This document shows positions 40,278-47,472 of a stretch of DNA of 64,000 bases, piece after piece; position 1 is the first letter of the stretch; each line of letters begins with the position of its first letter. Made by a program: the position numbers and the translations under genes. Under the pieces are notes generated by a model. That model saw nothing but the letters and a program-made list of their open reading frames with translations. It was not told where the DNA came from and did not search any database. Source of the DNA: Streptomyces sp. SAT1 (GTDB lineage: Bacteria > Actinomycetota > Actinomycetes > Streptomycetales > Streptomycetaceae); assembly GCF_001654495.1 (NCBI RefSeq), contig NZ_CP015849.1, positions 4,501,501 to 4,565,500 on the forward strand, given 5' to 3'.

Positions 40278-41006
40278 ATGACGACGCCCGAGCACGAGCC
40301 CTCCGCGCCGCAGCCGCCGGCCCCCGAGTTCCCGGACCGGGTCCGCCGGTCGTCCGGCGCCATCGCGGGCGGTGTCCTGCTGCTCGCCATCATCCTGTGG
40401 CTGGGCTTCGACGCGATGTTCACCGGCAGCGGGCGCGTCCCGTGGCTGGCGCTGGCCGGGATGATCCTCGCCGTGCCGCTCGTGACCGCCTTCACCTTCC
40501 GGCCCGCCGTGTACGTCAACGACGACCGGCTGCGCATCCGCAATCCCTTCCGGGTGATCGTGCTCCCCTGGAGCCAGGTCGCCGGTCTGCGCTCCGGCTA
40601 CTCCAACGAGGTCGTCACCGTGGCCGGGAAGCGGTACCAGCTGTGGGCCGTGCCCGTGTCGCTGCGGGCGCGCAAGCGTGCCGCCCGGCAGGAGGCGCGG
40701 GCCGCCGCCGCGGGGGAGCCCGGGGCCGAGAGGCGCAGCGGTCTCTTCGGCCGGAGCGGCGCCGGTGTCGGCGGGCTCGGCGGCATCGCCGGTGGTGGTG
40801 CGGGGCGCGGCGGCGCGTCCGGTGCGCCCGGCGCGCCCATCCGTGCGGAGGGCGACCAGTTCATGAACGACCTGCGCGAACTCCAGGAGAACCGGGCGCA
40901 CGCCGAGGGCGCCCAGGGCGAGGTGACCGTCCGGTGGGCCTACGAGATCGCGGGGCCCGCGGTCGCCGGTGCGGTGGTGCTGGCGATCCTGTTCGCGGTG
41001 GGGTGA
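40278..41006 (+). CDS. PH-domain-like membrane protein
   Basis: 242 aa. Two adjacent membrane helices (AIAGGVLLLAIILWLGFDAMF, WLALAGMILAVPLVTAFTF), a bacterial PH-like beta domain (VYVNDDRLRIRNPFRVIVLPWSQVAGLRSGYSNEVVT), an Arg/Ala then Gly-rich disordered linker, and a C-terminal helix (AGAVVLAILFAVG). Function unknown; such proteins are widespread in actinobacteria. The 251 bp before it (40027-40277) hold the deoC operator and three imperfect GGTGGTGCTTG repeats but no gene. Confidence 0.75.
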   Translation: MTTPEHEPSAPQPPAPEFPDRVRRSSGAIAGGVLLLAIILWLGFDAMFTGSGRVPWLALAGMILAVPLVTAFTFRPAVYVNDDRLRIRNPFRVIVLPWSQVAGLRSGYSNEVVTVAGKRYQLWAVPVSLRARKRAARQEARAAAAGEPGAERRSGLFGRSGAGVGGLGGIAGGGAGRGGASGAPGAPIRAEGDQFMNDLRELQENRAHAEGAQGEVTVRWAYEIAGPAVAGAVVLAILFAVG

Positions 41007-41033
41007 GGGCGGGGGTCCTGCGGGTGCGTACGG

Positions 41034-41087
41034 GGTCTGTGCTGTGTACGCGGTCTGTGCTGTGTGCGGGGTCTGTGCTGCGTACGT
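41034..41087 (+). repeat. Three-copy 18-bp tandem repeat
   Basis: Units at 41034-41051, 41052-41069 and 41070-41087 share GGTCTGTGCTG and differ at three or four positions. They lie just past the PH-protein stop, before the terminator. Confidence 0.85.
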
Positions 41088-41100
41088 ACCGGGCCTGTGT

Positions 41101-41139
41101 ACGAGGCGCCCCCCGGATCCGTTCCGGGGGGCGCCTCGT
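41101..41139. terminator. Bidirectional terminator
   Basis: A perfect 17-bp stem (ACGAGGCGCCCCCCGGA, 41101-41117, with 41123-41139) and a 5-base loop, between the convergent PH-protein and phosphomutase genes. Confidence 0.9.
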
Positions 41140-41142
41140 GTG

Positions 41143-42780
41143 TCAGATGCCCGCCGCCTCCGACAGGTCGCGCTTGACCGCCGCCAGCAGGTCCGCCGCC
41201 TTCGCGCGGGCCGCCGTGAGGTGCGTGCGGTCCGGTACCGGGACCACCACTTCCAGGTAGCACTTCAGCTTCGGCTCCGTACCGGACGGGCGGACGATCA
41301 CCCGGGCGCCGTCGAGCGTGTAGCGCAGGCCGTCCGTCGGGGGCAGCGTCTCCGTGCCCTGCGTCAGGTCCTCGGCGCGGGTCACGGGCAGGCCGGCCAG
41401 GCCGGTCGGGGGCTGCTCGCGCAGGCGGCGCATCGCGTCGGCGATGAGGGAGAGGTCCTCGACGCGGACCGAGAGCTGGTCGGTGGCGTGCAGGCCGTGC
41501 TCGACGGCCAGGTCGTCCAGCAGGTCGAGCAGCGTACGGCCCTGCTCCTTGAGCTGTGAGGCCAGTTCGGTGATCAGCAGGGCCGCGGTGATGCCGTCCT
41601 TGTCGCGGACGCCGTCCGGGTCGACGCAGTAGCCGAGGGCCTCCTCGTAGCCGTAGCGCAGGCCCTCGACGCGGGCGATCCACTTGAAGCCGGTGAGGGT
41701 CTCCTCGTACGGCTGGCCCGCCTTCCGCGCGATCCGGCCGAGGAGGGAGGAGGAGACGATCGACTCGGCGAACGTGCCGTGCGCGCCGCGTGCCACCAGG
41801 TGGGCGGCGAGCAGCGCGCCGACCTCGTCGCCGCGGAGCATGCGCCAGTCGTTGCCGTCCTTGACGGCGGCGGCGCAGCGGTCCGCGTCCGGGTCGTTGG
41901 CGATGATCAGGTCGGGGCCGGGTTCGGTGGTGCGGGCCGTGGCGAAGGCCAGGTCCATCGCGCCGGGCTCTTCCGGGTTGGGGAAGGCGACGGTCGGGAA
42001 GTCCGGGTCCGGGTCGGCCTGCTCGGTGACCAGGACGGGCTCCGGGAAGCCGGCGCGGGCGAACGCGGCGAGCAGGGTCTCCTTGCCGACGCCGTGCATC
42101 GCGGTGTAGACCGTGCGGGCCGTGCGGGGGGACCCTGGGGCGAGGACCGCGTCCGTACGGGCCAGGTAGGCGTCCAGGACGTCGTCGCCGAGCGTGTCCC
42201 AGCCGGAGTCCGGGCGGGGGACCGCGCTGAGGGTGGTGATCGCGTCGATCTCCGCCGCGATCTCCGCGTCGGCGGGCGGGACGATCTGGGAGCCGTCGCC
42301 CAGGTACACCTTGTAGCCGTTGTCGCGGGGCGGGTTGTGGCTGGCGGTGACCTCCACGCCGGCGACCGCGCCCAGGTGCCGGATGGCGAAGGCGAGGACC
42401 GGGGTGGGCTGGGGGCGGGGGAGCACGGCCGCGCGCAGGCCGGCGCCGGTCATGACGGCGGCGGTGTCGCGGGCGAAGTCCGCCGACTTGTGGCGGGCGT
42501 CGTAGCCGATCACCACGAGGCCGTCGGTGTGGCCCTGCTTCTTCAGGTACGCGGCGAGGCCGGCGGCGGCGCGGATGACGACCGAGCGGTTCATGCGCTG
42601 GGGGCCGGCGCCGAGTTCGCCGCGCAGGCCGGCGGTACCGAACTGGAGGGTGCCGCTGAACCGGGCGGTCAGTTCCGCGTGGTCCCCGGCGTCGAGCAGC
42701 GCGGCGAGTTCGTCACGGGTGTCCGGGTCGGGGTCCTCGGCCAGCCATGCCTTGGCCCGTGCGATGAGGTCGTCGTGCAC
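41143..42780 (-). CDS. PGM2-type phosphohexomutase, likely phosphopentomutase
   Basis: 545-aa alpha-D-phosphohexomutase. Phosphoserine loop VEVTASHNPP with Ser147, Mg loop NDPDADR, and a sugar-binding loop GYEEALGYCVDP, which resembles the PGM2/phosphopentomutase branch rather than GEESAG (glucose) or GEHSAH (mannose). Phosphate loop is RPSGTEPKLK. Standing between deoC and purine nucleoside phosphorylase, it most simply converts (deoxy)ribose-1-phosphate to the 5-phosphate, the step otherwise missing in this region. It is often annotated as phosphomannomutase. No nucleoside operator lies directly upstream. Confidence 0.85.
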   Translation of the reverse strand: MHDDLIARAKAWLAEDPDPDTRDELAALLDAGDHAELTARFSGTLQFGTAGLRGELGAGPQRMNRSVVIRAAAGLAAYLKKQGHTDGLVVIGYDARHKSADFARDTAAVMTGAGLRAAVLPRPQPTPVLAFAIRHLGAVAGVEVTASHNPPRDNGYKVYLGDGSQIVPPADAEIAAEIDAITTLSAVPRPDSGWDTLGDDVLDAYLARTDAVLAPGSPRTARTVYTAMHGVGKETLLAAFARAGFPEPVLVTEQADPDPDFPTVAFPNPEEPGAMDLAFATARTTEPGPDLIIANDPDADRCAAAVKDGNDWRMLRGDEVGALLAAHLVARGAHGTFAESIVSSSLLGRIARKAGQPYEETLTGFKWIARVEGLRYGYEEALGYCVDPDGVRDKDGITAALLITELASQLKEQGRTLLDLLDDLAVEHGLHATDQLSVRVEDLSLIADAMRRLREQPPTGLAGLPVTRAEDLTQGTETLPPTDGLRYTLDGARVIVRPSGTEPKLKCYLEVVVPVPDRTHLTAARAKAADLLAAVKRDLSEAAGI

Positions 42781-42839
42781 GTCGGGTCAGCCTCTCGTGG
42801 TCGGTCGGTCGGTGCGGTCGGTGCGGTCCGTGCTGTGCT

Positions 42840-42934
42840 GTGCCTGCGGCGGCCCGTCGCGGTGCGGGGTTCCGGTCCGTGGTGCGCTTCCGGGCCGTGT
42901 GCGGTGGGTGCCTGCGGCGGCCCGTCGCGGTGCG
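42840..42934. repeat. 27-bp direct repeat pair
   Basis: The 27-bp segment beginning GTGCCTGCGGCGGCCCG occurs at 42840-42866 and again, identical, at 42908-42934, 68 bp apart, in the gap upstream of the phosphomutase. Confidence 0.75.
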
Positions 42935-43172
42935 TGGGGGTGCGCCTCGCGCCTTCCGTGGCGGGGTGGGGCGGGGCCGCGCCGGGGGGTGTCCGTCCTC
43001 GGAACGGCGCGGAATCGGTCGGTTGCCGGGTGGGCCTCGTGGACGCGCCAACCGCTGCGGGCGGACACCCCCCGTCACGTCCCCTTCCCGCCGTACGCGG
43101 GTGCGGGCCCCTTCCCGGTGGTACTACGGGTGCTGCCGTGCGCGGGTGCGGGTCGTACGGGGGCGCGGCGTG

Positions 43173-43197
43173 CGGGACCGCCTGTGCGGCGGTCCCG
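43173..43197 (-). terminator. Terminator after purine nucleoside phosphorylase
   Basis: CGGGACCGCC (43173-43182) and GGCGGTCCCG (43188-43197) form a 10-bp stem with a 5-base loop directly downstream of the PNP stop. Confidence 0.8.
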
Positions 43198-43204
43198 CCG
43201 GAGG

Positions 43205-44029
43205 CTAGAGGCGCTCCAGGACCTGGGCCAGGAGGGAGCCCATGCGGGTGGCGCTGTCGCGGCCGGCCTGGAGGACCTCCTCGTGGTTGAGGGGTTCGCC
43301 GGTCATGCCCGCGGCGAGGTTGGTCACCAGGGAGATGCCGAGCACCTCGGCGCCGGCCTCGCGGGCGGCGATGGCCTCCAGGACGGTGGACATGCCGACC
43401 AGGTCCGCGCCGATCACGCGGGCCATGCGGATCTCGGCCGGCGTCTCGTAGTGCGGGCCGGGGAACTGGGCGTAGACGCCCTCCTCCAGGCTGGGGTCGA
43501 CCTCCTTGCACAGGGCGCGCAGGCGCGGGGAGTAGAGGTCGGTCAGGTCGACGAAGTTCGCGCCGGCGATCGGGGAGGTGGCGGTCAGGTTGATGTGGTC
43601 GCTGATCAGGACCGGCTGACCGGGGCGCATCCCTTCGCGCAGGCCGCCGCAGCCGTTGGTCAGGATGATCGTCTTGACCCCGGCCGCCACGGCGGTGCGC
43701 ACGCCGTGGGCCACGGAGGCCACGCCGTGGCCCTCGTAGTAGTGGGTGCGGCCCAGGAAGACCAGGGCGCGCCTGCTCCCCGTGCTGTACGAGCGGATCC
43801 TGCCGCCGTGGCCCTCCACCGCCGGGGGCGGGAATCCGGGCAGCTCGGTGACCTGGAACTCGGCGTCGGGGGCGCCCAGGGCGTCGACGGCCGGAGCCCA
43901 GCCGGAGCCCATCACGAGGGCGACGTCGTGGGTCTCGGCGCCGGTGAGTTCCCGCAGGCGCGCGGCGGCGGCGTCGGCGGCGGCGTAGGGGTCGCCCTGG
44001 GTGTCGTCCGGAAGAAGAGATGCGTTCAC
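43205..44029 (-). CDS. Purine nucleoside phosphorylase (trimeric class)
   Basis: Phosphorolyses (deoxy)inosine and (deoxy)guanosine to base and pentose-1-phosphate; 274 aa. Class-II PNP landmarks: VALVMGSGW, LGRTHYYEGHG, LTNGCGGLR, GPHYETPAEIRM and the purine-binding EVLGISLVTNLAAG. Start GTG 44029 lies seven bases after a TACCCT -10 hexamer, so a leaderless mRNA is likely; the CTACGCGCGTAG palindrome covers the -35 area. It takes inosine from the adenosine deaminase at 28375 and hands ribose-1-phosphate to the phosphomutase downstream. Confidence 0.93.
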   Translation of the reverse strand: MNASLLPDDTQGDPYAAADAAAARLRELTGAETHDVALVMGSGWAPAVDALGAPDAEFQVTELPGFPPPAVEGHGGRIRSYSTGSRRALVFLGRTHYYEGHGVASVAHGVRTAVAAGVKTIILTNGCGGLREGMRPGQPVLISDHINLTATSPIAGANFVDLTDLYSPRLRALCKEVDPSLEEGVYAQFPGPHYETPAEIRMARVIGADLVGMSTVLEAIAAREAGAEVLGISLVTNLAAGMTGEPLNHEEVLQAGRDSATRMGSLLAQVLERL

Positions 44030-44036
44030 GCGGACG

Positions 44037-44067
44037 AGGGTAGCCGTAATTCGCCTACGCGCGTAGA
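44037..44067 (-). promoter_or_regulatory. Operator and promoter of purine nucleoside phosphorylase
   Basis: CCTACGCGCGTAGA at 44054-44067 contains the perfect 12-mer at 44055-44066. A TACCCT -10 hexamer at 44042-44037 (minus strand) is 7 nt from the GTG at 44029. The palindrome overlaps where the -35 element would be. Confidence 0.75.
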
Positions 44068-44142
44068 TGACGGAGTCGACGGGAACGGGATCGTTGTCTT
44101 GTCGTTTCCGACGAGCGGCGGGGCCGTCTTTCGGCAGGGGTT

Positions 44143-44580
44143 TCAGCAGGGGCGCTTGCGCAGTTCCATCACGTAGTCGTGCGGGGCGCCCGCGGACTCG
44201 GCCGCGTCCGCCAGTTCGCCCAGGTAGCGGGCGGAGGGCAGGCCGCCCTCGTAGGCGTTCAGGACGTAGACCCAGGACGGCTCCTCGCCGTCCAGGGTGT
44301 GCACCCGCACCCGCATCCTGCGGTAGATGTCCAGGCCGACGCCCTCCCAGCGGTCCAGCGACTCCTCGTCCATCGGCGCGAGGTCGTAGAGCGCGACGAA
44401 GACCTGGGAGAGCGGGTCCTCGACCAGGGTCGCCAGGGCGCCCTCCCAGCCCATGTGCTCGCCGCCGAAGGTCAGCCGCCAGCCGTTCAGCCAGCCCGTC
44501 GCGCGCAGCGGCGAGTGCGGGGCGCGGCGGGACATCAGCCGCGCGTCGAGATTGCCGGCGTACGCGGCGTAGAGCGACAT
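44143..44580 (-). CDS. Gamma-glutamylcyclotransferase/AIG2-like protein
   Basis: 145 aa with the cyclotransferase-like fold: substrate-loop YAAYAGNLDARLM (YGSN-type motif altered to YAGN), LNGWRLTFGGE, ATLVEDPLSQVFVALYDL, Glu in DRWEGVGLDIYRRM, and AYVLNAYEGG-like C-terminus. Members act on gamma-glutamyl dipeptides or related amides; the catalytic Glu seems to be kept. ATG 44580 is used. It is divergent from the LpdA gene, 105 bp apart. Confidence 0.75.
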   Translation of the reverse strand: MSLYAAYAGNLDARLMSRRAPHSPLRATGWLNGWRLTFGGEHMGWEGALATLVEDPLSQVFVALYDLAPMDEESLDRWEGVGLDIYRRMRVRVHTLDGEEPSWVYVLNAYEGGLPSARYLGELADAAESAGAPHDYVMELRKRPC

Positions 44581-44685
44581 GGGTCGAAGGGTACGGCAGG
44601 GACGCGGGCGGCTCATCCGGCACAGAAGGCGTCTCCTGCCCCGGGCGGTGCCCCCGGGGGTGAGCATCTTGAGGAGTGCGGGACA

Positions 44686-46134
44686 ATGGAGTACGTGACT
44701 CGGATCGTGATCATCGGTGGCGGACCCGGCGGATACGAAGCGGCCCTGGTGGGCGCTCAGCTCGGCGCGGAGGTGACCGTCGTCGACTGCGACGGACTGG
44801 GCGGGGCGTCGGTGCTGACCGACTGCGTGCCGTCCAAGACCCTCATCGCCACGGCCGAGGTGATGACGACCTTCGACTCCTCGTACGAGGAGCTGGGGAT
44901 CATCGTCGCCGACGACACCCCGCCGCTGGAGCAGGCCGCCCGGGTGGTCGGCGTCGACCTGGGCAAGGTGAACCGCCGGGTGAAGCGGCTGGCGCTCGCC
45001 CAGTCGCACGACATCACCGCCTCCGTGACGCGGGCCGGTGCCCGGGTGCTGCGCGGGCGCGGGCGCCTGGAGGGCATGCAGGCCCTGGACGGCTCGCGCA
45101 AGGTCGTCGTCACCGCCGCCGACGGGACCGAGGAGACGCTCACCGCGGACGCCGTGCTGATCGCCACCGGCGGTCATCCGCGCGAGCTGGCGGACGCCCA
45201 GCCCGACGGCGAGCGCATCCTGAACTGGACCCAGGTCTACGACCTCACCGAGCTGCCCGAGGAACTCATCGTGGTCGGCTCCGGTGTGACGGGCGCCGAG
45301 TTCGCCGGTGCCTACCAGGCGCTGGGTTCCCGGGTCACCCTGGTGTCCTCCCGCGACCGGGTGCTGCCGGGCGAGGACCCGGACGCCGCGGCCGTCCTGG
45401 AGGACGTCTTCCGGCGCCGCGGCATGAACGTCATGGCGCGCTCGCGCGCCGCCGCGGCCAAGCGGGTCGGGGACCGGGTGGAGGTGACGCTGGCCGATGG
45501 GCGCGTCATCACCGGCTCGCACTGCCTGATGGCCGTCGGCGCCGTCCCCAACAGCGCCGGGCTCGGTCTGGAGGAGGCCGGTGTCCGGCTGCGCGACTCC
45601 GGGCACATCTGGACCGACAAGGTCTCGCGCACGACGGCTCCGGGCGTCTACGCGGCCGGTGACGTGACCGGCGTCTTCGCGCTGGCCTCCGTGGCCGCGA
45701 TGCAGGGACGTATCGCCATGTACCACTTCCTCGGCGACGCGGTGGCCCCGCTGAACCTGAAGACGGTCTCCTCCAACGTCTTCACCGACCCCGAGATCGC
45801 CACCGTCGGCTACACCCAGGCCGACGTGGACGCCGGGAAGATCGACGCCCGCTGTGTGAAGCTGCCGCTGCTGCGCAACCCGCGCGCCAAGATGCAGGGC
45901 ATCCGGGACGGCTTCGTCAAGATCTTCTGCCGGCCGGGCACCGGGATCGTGGTCGGCGGTGTGGTCGTGGCGCCGCGCGCCTCCGAGCTGATCCACCCCA
46001 TCTCGATCGCCGTCGACAACAACCTGACGGTCGAGCAGATCGCGAAGGCCTTCACCGTGTACCCCTCGCTGTCGGGCTCGATCGCCGAGGTGGCCCGGCA
46101 GTTGCACGGCCGCAAGGAGACCGGAGGGGCGTAG
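44686..46134 (+). CDS. lpdA: NAD(P)H:quinone reductase of the LpdA type
   Basis: 482-aa flavoprotein of the pyridine-nucleotide-disulfide family. FAD site VIIGGGPGGYEAAL, NAD site LIVVGSGVTGAEFAGAY, second FAD motif GVYAAGDVTG. The redox disulfide is gone: where true dihydrolipoamide dehydrogenases have GGTCLNxGC this reads GGASVLTDCVPSK, keeping only Cys47 (Ser42 replaces the first Cys). Mycobacterium tuberculosis LpdA (Rv3303c) shows the same loss and reduces quinones. The C-terminal HxxxxE pair is also absent (YPSLSGSI). GAGGAG precedes ATG 44686. The gene is not part of a dehydrogenase complex operon. Confidence 0.88.
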   Translation: MEYVTRIVIIGGGPGGYEAALVGAQLGAEVTVVDCDGLGGASVLTDCVPSKTLIATAEVMTTFDSSYEELGIIVADDTPPLEQAARVVGVDLGKVNRRVKRLALAQSHDITASVTRAGARVLRGRGRLEGMQALDGSRKVVVTAADGTEETLTADAVLIATGGHPRELADAQPDGERILNWTQVYDLTELPEELIVVGSGVTGAEFAGAYQALGSRVTLVSSRDRVLPGEDPDAAAVLEDVFRRRGMNVMARSRAAAAKRVGDRVEVTLADGRVITGSHCLMAVGAVPNSAGLGLEEAGVRLRDSGHIWTDKVSRTTAPGVYAAGDVTGVFALASVAAMQGRIAMYHFLGDAVAPLNLKTVSSNVFTDPEIATVGYTQADVDAGKIDARCVKLPLLRNPRAKMQGIRDGFVKIFCRPGTGIVVGGVVVAPRASELIHPISIAVDNNLTVEQIAKAFTVYPSLSGSIAEVARQLHGRKETGGA

Positions 46135-46183
46135 CCCGGAGGGCGGGGCGGGCGCGGCTCTTGCGCGTGGCATAGGCCGGACT

Positions 46184-46273
46184 AGTGCTTATACCACTCC
46201 GTGACCTGCCATGCGAACAATTTCTGTTATCCGGCGCAAACTGCTGAAAGCAGACGGTCGCTGGGGTTACTGT
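46184..46273 (+). promoter_or_regulatory. Promoter region of the DeoR gene
   Basis: A TACTGT -10 at 46268-46273 is seven bases before GTG 46281 (leaderless). CTGCT-GAA-AGCAG (46241-46253) is a small palindrome over the -35 area, suited to autoregulation. Further up, AGTGCTTATACCACT (46184-46198) is a near-palindrome of GntR-site appearance. The whole stretch is AT-rich for this genome. It has no CTACGCGCGTAG. Confidence 0.5.
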
Positions 46274-46280
46274 CAGTTTC

Positions 46281-47252
46281 GTGTTCGCTGCTGAACGTCG
46301 CCAATTGATCCTCGAAATGGTGCGAGCGAACGGTGCCGTGTCGCTCCGTGAACTCGCCCGCGTCGTCCAGACCTCCGAAGTGACCGTACGGCGGGACGTG
46401 CGGGCGCTGGAGGCGGAAGGACTCCTCGACCGCCGGCACGGCGGTGCCGTACTGCCGGGCGGCTTCACCCGGGAGTCGGGCTTCCCGCAGAAGTCGCACC
46501 TCGCGACCGCGGAGAAGACGGCCATCGCCGACCTCGCCGCGGGCCTCGTCGAAGAGGGCGAGGCCATCGTCGTCGGGGCCGGTACGACCACCCAGGAGCT
46601 GGCCCGCCGGCTCGCCCGGATCCCGGGGCTGACCGTGGTCACCAACTCGCTTCTCGTCGCCCAGGCGCTGGCCCATGCCAACCGGGTCGAGGTCGTGATG
46701 ACCGGCGGGACCCTGCGCGGCTCCAACTACGCCCTGGTGGGGTCGGGGGCCGAGCAGTCGCTCCAAGGGCTGCGGGTCTCCCGCGCGTTCCTCTCGGGCA
46801 GCGGTCTGACCGCCGAGCGGGGGCTGTCCACCTCCAACATGCTGTCGGCCTCCGTCGACCGCGCCCTCGTCCAGGCCGCCGCCGAGGTCGTCGTCCTCGC
46901 CGACCACACCAAGCTGGGCGCGGACACCATGTTCCAGACCGTGCCGACCGAGTTCATCACCCGGCTGGTGACGGACGAGCCCCCGGCCCACGACGACCGC
47001 GCGGGCACCGAGCTCCAGGCGCTCGCCGACCAGGGCGTGCAGATCGCGGTGGCCGGTCCGAGCGGTCACCCGGTGGGCGGTGAGCAGGTGCCGGGCCGCG
47101 GCGAGCGCCGCAGGGACGTTCCGCTGCCCGCTCCGCGCCGCGGTCAGGTCACGGGCCAGGCCGCCGCCGCGCTGCGCTCGGCGGGGCTGGGGCAGGACCC
47201 CTCGGCGGGCGCCGAGCGGGCGGCCCGGGTGGCCGATCTGCGGCGGCGCTGA
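46281..47252 (+). CDS. DeoR-family transcriptional regulator
   Basis: 323-aa repressor-type regulator: N-terminal HTH (RRQLILEMVRANGAVSLRELARVVQTSEVTVRRDVRALEAEGLLDRRHGG) and a DeoR C-terminal sensor domain that binds phosphorylated sugars (VVGAGTTTQELARRL, VVTNSLLVAQAL, VVVLADHTKLG). The ~75 C-terminal residues after FITRLVTDE are Arg/Ala/Gly-rich and not part of the family core. It lies 2.2 kb from the purine nucleoside phosphorylase, so it is one candidate for the nucleoside operator, but family sugars vary and other regulators are equally possible. Confidence 0.88.
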   Translation: MFAAERRQLILEMVRANGAVSLRELARVVQTSEVTVRRDVRALEAEGLLDRRHGGAVLPGGFTRESGFPQKSHLATAEKTAIADLAAGLVEEGEAIVVGAGTTTQELARRLARIPGLTVVTNSLLVAQALAHANRVEVVMTGGTLRGSNYALVGSGAEQSLQGLRVSRAFLSGSGLTAERGLSTSNMLSASVDRALVQAAAEVVVLADHTKLGADTMFQTVPTEFITRLVTDEPPAHDDRAGTELQALADQGVQIAVAGPSGHPVGGEQVPGRGERRRDVPLPAPRRGQVTGQAAAALRSAGLGQDPSAGAERAARVADLRRR

Positions 47253-47302
47253 GCCGGTCCGCGGCGGCGCTGAGCCGGTCCGCGGCGGCGCTGAGCCGGT
47301 CC
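47240..47302 (+). repeat. Three-copy 21-bp repeat spanning the deoR stop codon
   Basis: Identical 21-bp units (GCGGCGGCGCTGAGCC plus five bases) at 47240-47260, 47261-47281 and 47282-47302. Because 21 is a multiple of three, each copy places a TGA in the same frame, giving three in-frame stop codons. Confidence 0.88.
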
Positions 47303-47406
47303 GCGGGGAGTGCGGCGGTCCTGTCCGGTCCGTACGGGGCGGCCGCCGGTCCTCCGTCGCGCTGCTCGGGCGTGGTGCGGGCCGGCGGGGTGTTCGTTCG
47401 TGACGA

Positions 47407-47453
47407 CGGGAGGCGCCCGGCGGCCGCTGTCGCGGTCCGCCGGGCGCCTCCCG
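47407..47453. terminator. Bidirectional terminator between deoR and accA2
   Basis: A perfect 17-bp stem (CGGGAGGCGCCCGGCGG at 47407-47423 with 47437-47453) and a 13-base loop. Confidence 0.9.
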
Positions 47454-47472
47454 TGCTACGGGTGCTGCGGGG

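Larger units (their letters stand above)
42781..43204. other. Gene-free 424-bp interval
   Basis: I find no supported gene between the phosphomutase start and the PNP stop. The stretch contains a GGTCGGTGC-type repeat near 42800, a 27-bp direct repeat and the PNP terminator at its end. Confidence 0.6.

Noticed and set aside
46184..46198. DasR-type operator upstream of deoR
   Set aside because: AGTGCTTATACCACT is 15 bp with a mismatched arm and an odd centre, so it does not fit the 16-bp DasR consensus well enough to name.
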